A stretch of 5,206 nt of DNA from Rhodocyclaceae bacterium (GTDB lineage Bacteria; Pseudomonadota; Gammaproteobacteria; Burkholderiales; Rhodocyclaceae): positions 1 through 5,206 of the forward strand of contig DAIEEM010000053.1 in the NCBI GenBank assembly GCA_027325905.1. Direction: 5' to 3'. The notes under the pieces were generated by a model, which made no database searches, was not told the DNA's origin, and saw only the letters and a program-made list of their open reading frames with translations. Positions 1 through 5,206 of this stretch are shown piece after piece; the first letter of the stretch is position 1, and every line of letters starts with the position of its first letter. Made by a program: the position numbers and the translations under genes.

Positions 1-1140
<1,140 letters not shown>

Positions 1141-1143
1141 GCC

Positions 1144-1356
1144 ATGCTGTTTGGCCTTACCGAAGAGCAGGTCTCGCACTGGGGCGTCACCTGGGGCCTC
1201 GGGTTGTTCATGCTCTACATGCTGTTCATCGTCGGCGAACTCGCCTATCGCTCGAACGCCGGCAAGTTCGGCGCCTTGGTGCTGTTCTTCGTGCTCTCGT
1301 TCGGCATGTTCGGCTTCGTCGCCAAGAACATCATCGAAAAAATTTGGGGAATCTGA
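1144..1356 (+). CDS. Small two-helix inner-membrane protein, DUF2788 family
   Basis: This 70-residue protein has two predicted membrane helices, near residues 14-31 (VTWGLGLFMLYMLFIVG region) and 42-60 (GALVLFFVLSFGMFGFVA region). They are joined by a short polar loop, YRSNAGKFG. A small-residue/basic loop of the form S-x-A-G-K/R-F/Y-G followed by a hydrophobic helix ending G-F-x-x-K is what I recall of the DUF2788 family of beta- and gammaproteobacteria, whose function is unknown. The start is well supported: the ATG lies 3 bases after the argG stop, and GGGAAG (1132-1137), overlapping the argG 3' end, sits 6 bases upstream. That arrangement suggests translational coupling and cotranscription with argG. 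The C-terminus is a short amphipathic basic/acidic tail (KNIIEKIWGI). The reading frame is reliable; the family name comes from memory of the pattern, not a search. Confidence 0.85.
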   Translation: MLFGLTEEQVSHWGVTWGLGLFMLYMLFIVGELAYRSNAGKFGALVLFFVLSFGMFGFVAKNIIEKIWGI

Positions 1357-1359
1357 TCC

Positions 1360-1674
1360 ATGTCGCAATTCGATAACGTTTCCGTCGTCAAGAAAGCCAA
1401 CGTCTACTTCGACGGCAAGTGCGTGAGCCACACCGTGCAGTTCGCCGACGGCACCAAGAAGAGCGTCGGCGTGATCCTGCCGGCGACGCTGACTTTCAAC
1501 ACGGGCGTTCCGGAAATCATGGAAGGCGTCGCCGGCTCCTGCCGCGTCCGCCTCAAGAACGAAGCCGACTGGAAGACCTACGGCGCCGGCCAGAGCTTCG
1601 GCGTTCCCGGCAATTCCAGCTTCGACATCGAAGTAAGCGGCGAGGCGTATCACTACGTCTGCCACTTCGGCTGA
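1360..1674 (+). CDS. ppnP: Pyrimidine/purine nucleoside phosphorylase PpnP (YaiE/DUF1255 family)
   Basis: PpnP is a small cupin-fold enzyme that splits several purine and pyrimidine nucleosides with phosphate into a free base and ribose 1-phosphate, in nucleoside salvage in the cytoplasm. The 104-residue product lines up with E. coli YaiE (about 94 residues) through the core. NVYFDGK (14-20) matches the NEYFxGK opening, [18 protein letters not shown] (35-52) matches the SVGVMxxGxYTFxTxxPE block, and [18 protein letters not shown] (71-88) matches the WxxYxAGxxFxVPGxSxF block. It carries about ten extra N-terminal residues, common in proteobacterial members. The ATG is 3 bases after the upstream stop, with a GGGGA ribosome binding site at 1346-1350, 9 bases upstream and inside the preceding gene. 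This fits the same transcription unit. The role in argG's neighbourhood is not obvious. Confidence 0.93.
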   Translation: MSQFDNVSVVKKANVYFDGKCVSHTVQFADGTKKSVGVILPATLTFNTGVPEIMEGVAGSCRVRLKNEADWKTYGAGQSFGVPGNSSFDIEVSGEAYHYVCHFG

Positions 1675-1696
1675 TCGCCCGCCGGGCCGTTCCGCC

Positions 1697-2320
1697 ATTT
1701 CCGCGCCGGACAAGCCCGACCAGCAGCGCCCGGAGCACCCGGCGTTCTGGGACTATCGCTTCGAGCAGGGCGTCACGCCCTGGGATGCCGGCGGCGCGCC
1801 CGCCGCGCTGCAGGCCTTCGCCGGCCGGTACGGCAGCCGCGATGCGGCCGGCCGGCCGCATCGCGCGCTGGTCCCCGGCTGCGGCAGCGCCCACGATGCC
1901 GCCTTCCTCGATCGTCTCGGCTGGGCGGTGACGGCGCTGGACTTTTCCGCCGCCGCCGTCGACAAGGCGCGGCGCACCTTGGGCGACTGGAACGGCGAAC
2001 TGGTGCAGGCGGACTTCTTCGCCCACAGTCCGGATGTCCCCTATGCCCTCGTCTACGAACGCGCCTTCCTCTGCGCCCTGCCGCGCAAGCTGTGGCCGGG
2101 CTACGGCGAGCGCATGGCGCAATTGCTCGACGCCGGCGGCCGTCTCGCCGGTTTCTATCTCTTCGGCAAAGAACTCAAGGGGCCGCCGTTCCCCATCGTG
2201 CGGCCGGCGCTGGAAGAACTGCTGGCGCCGTACTTCGATCTCGAGACGGACGAAGCCGTCGAGGACTCGATCCCGGTCTTCGCCGGCCGCGAGCGCTGGA
2301 TGGTGTGGCGGCGGCGCTGA
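1697..2320 (+). CDS. SAM-dependent methyltransferase, TPMT/HOL-like family, apparent ATT start
   Basis: This is a class I Rossmann methyltransferase of the thiopurine S-methyltransferase superfamily, which also includes halide/thiol methyltransferases. The substrate cannot be told from the sequence. Read from 1697 the product is 207 residues, normal for the family. In order it shows the FWDxRF...GVTPWDAG substrate/cofactor entry region (17-32), SAM motif I LVPGCGSAHD (58-67), the acidic ribose-binding residue in TALDFS (Asp82), QADFF (about 104-108), YERAFLCALP (about 120-130) and a C-terminal PVFAGRERWMVWRRR. In this frame the first ATG, GTG or TTG after the upstream stop (TAA at 1634-1636) is the GTG at 1928. 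That would remove motif I and cannot be the functional start. ATT at 1697, followed by Ser-Ala, sits where relatives typically have Met-Ser-Ala. It lies 22 bases after the ppnP stop with no clear ribosome binding site. Other near-cognate starts, such as ATC at 1649, are possible but less attractive. Confidence 0.85.
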   Translation: MSAPDKPDQQRPEHPAFWDYRFEQGVTPWDAGGAPAALQAFAGRYGSRDAAGRPHRALVPGCGSAHDAAFLDRLGWAVTALDFSAAAVDKARRTLGDWNGELVQADFFAHSPDVPYALVYERAFLCALPRKLWPGYGERMAQLLDAGGRLAGFYLFGKELKGPPFPIVRPALEELLAPYFDLETDEAVEDSIPVFAGRERWMVWRRR

Positions 2321-2346
2321 CGCGGACGGCGGCGATTTGCGATAAT
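2317..2346 (+). promoter_or_regulatory. Putative sigma-70 promoter of yajQ with extended -10
   Basis: GATAAT (2341-2346) is one base off TATAAT and is preceded by TGC (2338-2340), giving an extended -10 of the TGn type. CTGACG (2317-2322) lies 18 bases upstream as a weak -35 and overlaps the stop of the methyltransferase gene. Transcription would begin near 2353, about 26 bases before the yajQ ATG. The call is made by eye. Confidence 0.5.
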
Positions 2347-2378
2347 CGCGCCATCGAAATTCAATCGGGGAGAGTTCC

Positions 2379-2873
2379 ATGCCTTCATTCGACATTACAT
2401 CCGAAGCCGACATGGTCGCGCTGAAGAACGCCGTCGACGTCGCCGGCCGTCAAGTCGGCAACCGCTACGACTTCAAGGGCACCAGCGCGAAAGCCGAACT
2501 GAACGAGAAGGACAAGCTCATCACGATCTACGGCGACTCCGAATTCCAGCTCGGCCAGGTCAAGGACATCCTCTTCCCCGAGATGGAAAAGAAGGAGCGC
2601 GAGAGCACCAAGCGCCTCGACGTCGGCGCCGTGCAAGTCATCTCCGGCAACAAGGCCAAGCAGGAACTCAAGATCAAGCTCGGCATCGAGCAGGAACTGG
2701 CGAAGAAGATCGTCAAGATGATCAAGGACAGCAAGCTCAAGGTGCAGGCGACGATCCAGGGCGACGCCGTGCGCGTCACCGGCGCCAAGCGCGATCTCTT
2801 GCAGGAAGCGATTGCGCTGGTGAAAAAGGCGATCACGGATTTTCCGCTGCAGTACGGGAATTTCCGCGACTGA
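2379..2873 (+). CDS. yajQ: YajQ family nucleotide / cyclic di-GMP-binding protein
   Basis: YajQ proteins are small cytoplasmic proteins of two ferredoxin-like domains. In Xanthomonas and Pseudomonas, members bind cyclic di-GMP and act with transcription regulators; earlier work also reported nucleotide or tRNA binding. The 164-residue product has full family length and hallmarks: PSFDI (2-6), NRYDFKG (28-34), a central ISGNKAKQELKIKLGIEQ (88-105), the basic IVKMIKDSKLKVQATIQGD (111-129), VRVTGAKRDLLQ (131-142) and the closing FPLQYGNFRD. The sequence is rich in Lys and Glu compared with its Arg/Ala-rich neighbours, as is usual for the family. The start is secure: GGGGAGAG (2367-2374) lies just upstream of the ATG, with an extended -10 promoter further upstream. 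It has a 58-base gap from the methyltransferase gene and is probably transcribed on its own. Its 3' end converges on the minus-strand amidotransferase gene. No GGDEF or EAL gene is visible nearby. Confidence 0.96.
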   Translation: MPSFDITSEADMVALKNAVDVAGRQVGNRYDFKGTSAKAELNEKDKLITIYGDSEFQLGQVKDILFPEMEKKERESTKRLDVGAVQVISGNKAKQELKIKLGIEQELAKKIVKMIKDSKLKVQATIQGDAVRVTGAKRDLLQEAIALVKKAITDFPLQYGNFRD

Positions 2874-2885
2874 GGTTTTGGCATA

Positions 2886-2921
2886 GGCGCCTTAAGCCCG
2901 TAGTTCGGTGCGCAAGGCGCC
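2886..2921. terminator. Inverted repeat between convergent genes, possible bidirectional terminator
   Basis: GGCGCCTT (2886-2893) and AAGGCGCC (2914-2921) form a perfect 8-bp stem around a 20-base loop, 13 bases after the yajQ stop. A second GC-rich stem, GCCGC/GCGGC (2926-2930 and 2940-2944), follows. There is no run of T on either side, so a classical intrinsic terminator is not proven. The position between two convergent genes is the main argument. Confidence 0.4.
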
Positions 2922-2946
2922 GCCAGCCGCGCGCGCCGAGCGGCGG

Positions 2947-2983
2947 GGATCAGCCCAGCTTCACCCGCGCAACCCGCTGATCC
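2947..2983 (-). repeat. 8-bp inverted repeat spanning the stop codon of the amidotransferase gene
   Basis: GGATCAGC (2947-2954) and GCTGATCC (2976-2983) are exact reverse complements separated by 21 bases, and they bracket the stop codon at 2961-2963. In the minus-strand transcript this would form a hairpin over the 3' end of the gene, possibly terminating or stabilising the message. No poly-U tract follows. Confidence 0.4.
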
Positions 2984-3659
2984 ACTTCGCGTACAAACGA
3001 TCCGCCGCCCGACGCATCTCCGTGATGTGTTCCTCGATATCCTCATACATCTCCTCCGGCGTCTGCACCGAGGCGGAAGGCTGGGCGCTTTCCGCCGCCC
3101 ACTGGCGGTTCCACAGCCGGATCAGCGCTTCGGTCATCTCGACGTGGCATTGCATGCCGAGATGCGGGCCCATGAGGAAGGCCTGGTTGGGGCAGTAGAG
3201 GCTGCCGAGGATGCGCGTGGCGCCGGCGGGAATCGTGAAGGTTTCGCCGTGCCAGTGCAAGGCGTCGAAGAAGCCGATGTCGCCGAGCCAGGGCGCGGCC
3301 GCGGCGTCGGCGACGGCGACGGTGCCCCAGCCGATCTCCTTGACCGGGTTGCGTCCGACGGTGCCGCCGAGCGCCTTCGACATCAGTTGGCCGCCGAGGC
3401 AGTGGCCTATCGTCGGGATGCCGCGCGCGACGGCGGCGCGGATCAGGTTAAGCGTCGGCGCGATCCAGGGCAGGTCGTCGTTGACGCTCATCGGGCCGCC
3501 CATGAAGCACAGTCCGGAGAAGGCGCCGGGATCGTCCGGCACGGCTTCGCCTTCGTCGGTCTTGTGCAGTTGCCAGGGCACCGAGTGGGCGTCGAGGAAT
3601 GTGGCAAAATAGCCTGGACCTTCCCCCGGGCTGTGACGAAAGATGGCGACGGGCTTCAT
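2961..3659 (-). CDS. Class I (type 1) glutamine amidotransferase-like protein, GMP synthase GATase-like
   Basis: This is a stand-alone class I glutamine amidotransferase (GATase1-like) domain of 232 residues. Such domains release ammonia from glutamine with a Cys-His-Glu triad, and stand-alone members often have other or unknown acceptors. The oxyanion-strand region is CFMGGPMSVND (51-61) and the nucleophile elbow is GHCLGGQ, with Cys87. HWHGETF (135-141) resembles the GMP-synthase-like group, and GMQCHVEMT supplies His172 and Glu174. All three triad residues are present, so the protein looks active. An acidic helical tail (about 200-232, TPEEMYEDIEEHITEM onward) follows the domain, as in many relatives. 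The start is ATG at 3659-3657, preceded on its own strand by AGGGGAA, about 6 bases upstream. An in-frame extension up to 4091 exists but reads as antisense of the protease gene and is not credible. The true substrate is unknown. The gene converges with yajQ and diverges from the protease gene. Confidence 0.9.
   Translation of the reverse strand: MKPVAIFRHSPGEGPGYFATFLDAHSVPWQLHKTDEGEAVPDDPGAFSGLCFMGGPMSVNDDLPWIAPTLNLIRAAVARGIPTIGHCLGGQLMSKALGGTVGRNPVKEIGWGTVAVADAAAAPWLGDIGFFDALHWHGETFTIPAGATRILGSLYCPNQAFLMGPHLGMQCHVEMTEALIRLWNRQWAAESAQPSASVQTPEEMYEDIEEHITEMRRAADRLYAKWISGLRG
3602..3610 (+). promoter_or_regulatory. Weak extended -10 candidate for the aspartic protease gene
   Basis: TGG followed by CAAAAT (3605-3610, four of six consensus bases) resembles an extended -10 and lies about 48 bases before the ATG at 3658, inside the 5' coding region of the opposite gene. 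No -35 is seen at a suitable distance. The same bases encode Phe-Ala-Thr on the minus strand, so chance is a real alternative. Confidence 0.25.
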
Positions 3660-4320
3660 GAATTTTCCCCTGGCAAGAGTGGTACGGCATTCTATCGTGG
3701 CGTCCCTCGCGGCGTTGACCATGCTGCCGACGTGGGCGGCCGACGTCGCCCTGGCGGGCCTGCTGCCGGGACGCGCCGTCATCGTCGTCGATGGCGGCAA
3801 TCCGCGTACGCTCGCGGTCGGCGCCAAGACGGCCGACGGCGTCAAGCTACTGGCGGTCGAGGACGGCGCCGCCGTGTTCGAGATCGACGGCAAGAGGCAG
3901 CGCCTCGTGCTCGGCGAGCAGGCCGTTTCCAGCGGCGCATCGGGCGGCGGCGCGGCGGTGACGCTGACCGCCGACAGCCACGGCCAGTTCCTTACCCAGG
4001 GCAGCGTGAACGGCGCGGCGATGCGCTTCATGGTCGACACCGGCGCCAGTTTCGTCGCGCTCTCCGCCGTCGATGCCGCGCGCGCCGGCATCGACTATCG
4101 CGGCAAGGGCCAGATGGGCTCGATGGCGACCGCCAACGGCGTGGTCCGCGGCTGGAAGGTTCCGGGGGCGACGGTACGCCTGGGCGACATCACCTTGCAT
4201 GAGGTGGCGGTCACGGTGAGCGAGACCAGCATGCCCATGGCGCTGCTCGGCATGAGTTTCCTCAACCGCGTCGAGATGAAGCGCGAGGGCGACACCATGA
4301 TCCTGAAAAAGCGCTACTGA
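3658..4320 (+). CDS. Secreted retropepsin-like (clan AA) aspartic protease, TIGR02281-type
   Basis: This is probably a periplasmic or envelope-facing aspartic protease of the single-domain, dimeric retropepsin type; its substrates are unknown. The 220-residue reading has a signal peptide: a basic n-region to about residue 11, hydrophobic IVASLAALTMLP (13-24), and a likely cut after TWA or TWAA (27 or 28). Residues 30-88 (LLPGRAVIVVDGGNPRTLAV onward, ending FEIDGKRQRLVLG) resemble the small beta domain seen in GspC-type proteins and in other betaproteobacterial members of this protease family. A Gly/Ser/Ala linker (91-100) leads to the protease domain. That domain has the catalytic FMVDTGASFVALS (Asp127-Thr128-Gly129) and the closing ALLGMSFL (195-202), the hydrophobic-hydrophobic-Gly element. 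Starts at 3643 (ATG, 225 residues) or 3679 (GTG, 213 residues) are also possible. None has a strong ribosome binding site; 3658 has GACGGG 4 bases upstream. The gene overlaps the Nudix gene by one base. Confidence 0.87.
   Translation: MNFPLARVVRHSIVASLAALTMLPTWAADVALAGLLPGRAVIVVDGGNPRTLAVGAKTADGVKLLAVEDGAAVFEIDGKRQRLVLGEQAVSSGASGGGAAVTLTADSHGQFLTQGSVNGAAMRFMVDTGASFVALSAVDAARAGIDYRGKGQMGSMATANGVVRGWKVPGATVRLGDITLHEVAVTVSETSMPMALLGMSFLNRVEMKREGDTMILKKRY
3689..3694 (-). promoter_or_regulatory. Putative -10 element of the amidotransferase gene
   Basis: On the minus strand this reads TAGAAT, five of six consensus bases, about 30 bases upstream of the ATG at 3659. That leaves a leader of roughly 20 bases containing AGGGGAA. 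No convincing -35 is seen 16-18 bases further upstream. The element lies inside the signal-peptide coding region of the divergent protease gene. Confidence 0.4.
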
Positions 4321-4910
4321 TGCTCTCCGTCGCCCGCATCCGCGAGCGTTTCGCCGCCGGCGCGCACGGCGGCGAAGTCGCCGAGCCCGACGCGCCGCAG
4401 GCGGCGGCGCTCACGCCCGCCGCCGTGCTGATTCCCATCGTCAAGCGCGACAGCGGCATGACGGTGCTGCTGACCCAGCGCACCGCCCACTTGCGCGACC
4501 ACGCCGGGCAGGTCAGCTTTCCCGGTGGCCGCTGCGAAGCGGGCGACGCCTCGCGCATCGATACGGCGCTGCGCGAGGCGCACGAAGAAGTCGGCATCAA
4601 GCCGGCGCAGGTCGAAGTCCTCGGCTGTTTGCCGGAATACCTGACCAGCACGGGCTTTCGCGTCACGCCGGTGGTCGGCCTGGTGAATCCGCCGCTGAAT
4701 CTGCATCTCGACGATTTCGAGGTCGCCGACGTCTTCGAGCCGCCGCTGGAATTCCTGCTCGACGCCGCCAACCACCAGCGCCAGAAGATCGAGTATGACG
4801 GCGCGCTGCGCGAATACTGGGCGATGCCGTGGAAGGACTACTACATCTGGGGCGCCACCGCCGGCATGCTGGTGAGCCTGCATCGATTCCTGTGCGACGA
4901 ATGCGCGTAA
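4320..4910 (+). CDS. CoA pyrophosphatase-type Nudix hydrolase (NudL/YeaB-like)
   Basis: Nudix enzymes of this group hydrolyse coenzyme A and its derivatives to 3',5'-ADP and acyl/phosphopantetheine and are thought to trim CoA pools. The 196-residue product carries the CoA-specific signature just before the Nudix box: LLTQRTAHLRDHAGQV (50-65) leading into SFPGG (66-70). The box follows as GGRCEAGDAS...TALREAHEEVGI (69-93), with metal-binding Glu in REAHEE. PEYLTSTGFRVTPVVGLV (105-122) and EVADVFEPPLEFLLD (134-148) match the rest of the family, as does a late YxIWGATAGML (175-184). The ATG shares its A with the TGA of the protease gene (TGATG), so translation is probably coupled and the two genes form one unit. 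The N-terminal 30 residues are Ala-rich and poorly conserved, as usual. The activity is a family-based inference; a specific symbol is not justified. Confidence 0.93.
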   Translation: MLSVARIRERFAAGAHGGEVAEPDAPQAAALTPAAVLIPIVKRDSGMTVLLTQRTAHLRDHAGQVSFPGGRCEAGDASRIDTALREAHEEVGIKPAQVEVLGCLPEYLTSTGFRVTPVVGLVNPPLNLHLDDFEVADVFEPPLEFLLDAANHQRQKIEYDGALREYWAMPWKDYYIWGATAGMLVSLHRFLCDECA

Positions 4911-4921
4911 GGCGCACTTTT
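4902..4921 (+). terminator. Weak intrinsic terminator overlapping the Nudix stop codon
   Basis: TGCGC (4902-4906) and GCGCA (4912-4916) form a 5-bp GC-rich stem with a 5-base loop, followed by CTTTT (4917-4921). The stem includes the last Ala codon bases and the loop contains the TAA. The stem is short and the T tract is only four long, so termination may be partial. Confidence 0.4.
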
Positions 4922-4938
4922 CGTCCTCCGCGCGTTGC

Positions 4939-4951
4939 CCGCCTACGGCGG
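4939..4951. repeat. Short perfect hairpin in the Nudix-cobD spacer
   Basis: CCGCC-TAC-GGCGG gives a 5-bp stem with a 3-base loop, 23 bases after the terminator-like hairpin. It may strengthen termination, but no T run follows. The rest of this 94-base spacer holds the putative promoter near 4974. Confidence 0.3.
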
Positions 4952-4970
4952 ACGGCGGCTTTGCAACCTG

Positions 4971-4979
4971 TGGTATCTT
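4971..4979 (+). promoter_or_regulatory. Putative extended -10 promoter of the CobD/CbiB-family gene
   Basis: TGG followed by TATCTT (4974-4979; matches TATAAT at 4 of 6) forms an extended -10 about 26 bases before the ATG at 5005. The hexamer expected at the -35 position (GACGGC, near 4951-4956) is not a match. The candidate therefore rests on the extended -10 and its position. Confidence 0.35.
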
Positions 4980-5004
4980 CTCGCTGCAACGCAGCAAGCG
5001 CCCT

Positions 5005-5206
5005 ATGACCTTCTTCGCCATCGTCCTCGCCCTCGCCATCGATCAGGCCAAGCCGCTGCCGGCTGCGCGCGTCGAGTCCTGGCTGCGCGCCTACGGGTCG
5101 TTCCTCGAAGGGCGCTTCAATGCCGGCGAGCGCCACCACGGCCTGGCGGCGTGGATGGCCGGCGTGGCGGCACCGGTGGCCGTCCTGCTGGCGCTGCAGG
5201 CGGCTT
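5005..5206 (+). CDS. CobD/CbiB-family integral membrane protein, N-terminal part only
   Basis: Only the first 67 codons are in the window; the frame is open to the edge. The N-terminus MTFFAIVLALAIDQAKPL is a hydrophobic stretch ending in a D/E-Q-x-x-P-L element. It is followed by an amphipathic segment (about 23-37), then FNAGERHHGLAAW (38-50) and the start of another hydrophobic helix (about 47-66). This matches my memory of the betaproteobacterial CobD/CbiB-family proteins (about 300 residues), which have an N-terminal E-Q-x-R-P-L and a conserved F-N-A-G-x-x-x-H-G. True CbiB makes adenosylcobinamide phosphate in the membrane in cobalamin synthesis. This subgroup is often found away from cob genes and its function is uncertain, so no symbol is given. 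No other cobalamin gene is visible here. The ATG lacks a strong ribosome binding site (AGCAAG, about 7 bases upstream). Confidence 0.72.
   Translation, partial: MTFFAIVLALAIDQAKPLPAARVESWLRAYGSFLEGRFNAGERHHGLAAWMAGVAAPVAVLLALQAA

Noticed and set aside
1928..2320. A 130-residue methyltransferase starting at GTG 1928
   Set aside because: It would lose SAM motif I and the FW/TPWD region, which are clearly encoded upstream in the same frame.
3660..4091. N-terminal extension of the amidotransferase to an upstream start
   Set aside because: The extension is Ala/Ser/Pro-rich antisense of the protease gene. The ATG at 3659 has a good ribosome binding site and begins the domain directly.
3027..4202. 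A 391-codon plus-strand open frame over the amidotransferase and protease genes
   Set aside because: The first half is the antisense of the amidotransferase and the second half is an Arg/Gly-rich shifted reading of the protease. No motif supports it.
4663..5139. A 158-codon minus-strand frame across the Nudix 3' end and the cobD-like start
   Set aside because: It is Arg/Ala-rich and low-complexity, lies antisense to two supported genes, and has no motif.

Overview
The window is a compact, GC-rich stretch of bacterial chromosome carrying housekeeping and conserved small genes. I see no mobile element, CRISPR array, tRNA or rRNA. The gene content (a short-type ArgG, a DUF2788 protein, PpnP, a TPMT-like methyltransferase, YajQ, a GspC-like/retropepsin fusion, a CoA-pyrophosphatase Nudix protein and a CobD/CbiB-family protein) and the codon use point to a betaproteobacterium. 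A Rhodocyclales-type organism is my best guess, from general familiarity rather than a search.

Left block, + strand (1-2320): the 3' part of argG, then a two-helix membrane protein (DUF2788), then ppnP, then a SAM-dependent methyltransferase. The gaps are 3, 3 and 22 bases, so this looks like one transcription unit. Two genes in it carry a single-base oddity. argG has an in-frame TAG (214-216) where the family has a Glu codon. The methyltransferase has no ATG, GTG or TTG in front of its essential N-terminal motifs and seems to begin with ATT (1697-1699). Each is one G-to-T change away from the expected codon.

Middle (2321-2960): yajQ follows with its own extended -10 promoter and a strong ribosome binding site. 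It converges on a minus-strand gene, and the gap between their ends holds several GC-rich inverted repeats that may end transcription from both sides.

Right block (2961-5206): a class I glutamine amidotransferase-like gene on the minus strand and a secreted retropepsin-like aspartic protease gene on the plus strand start head to head. Their probable ATG codons share the same CATG tetranucleotide. The protease gene runs into a CoA-pyrophosphatase-type Nudix gene through a TGATG overlap. After a weak terminator and a putative promoter, the first 67 codons of a CobD/CbiB-family membrane protein reach the window edge.

The genes serve separate functions (arginine synthesis, nucleoside phosphorolysis, c-di-GMP/nucleotide binding, CoA turnover), and I see no shared pathway. 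I found no convincing undescribed system. The observations most worth checking are the two apparent G-to-T lesions and the overlapping divergent starts.
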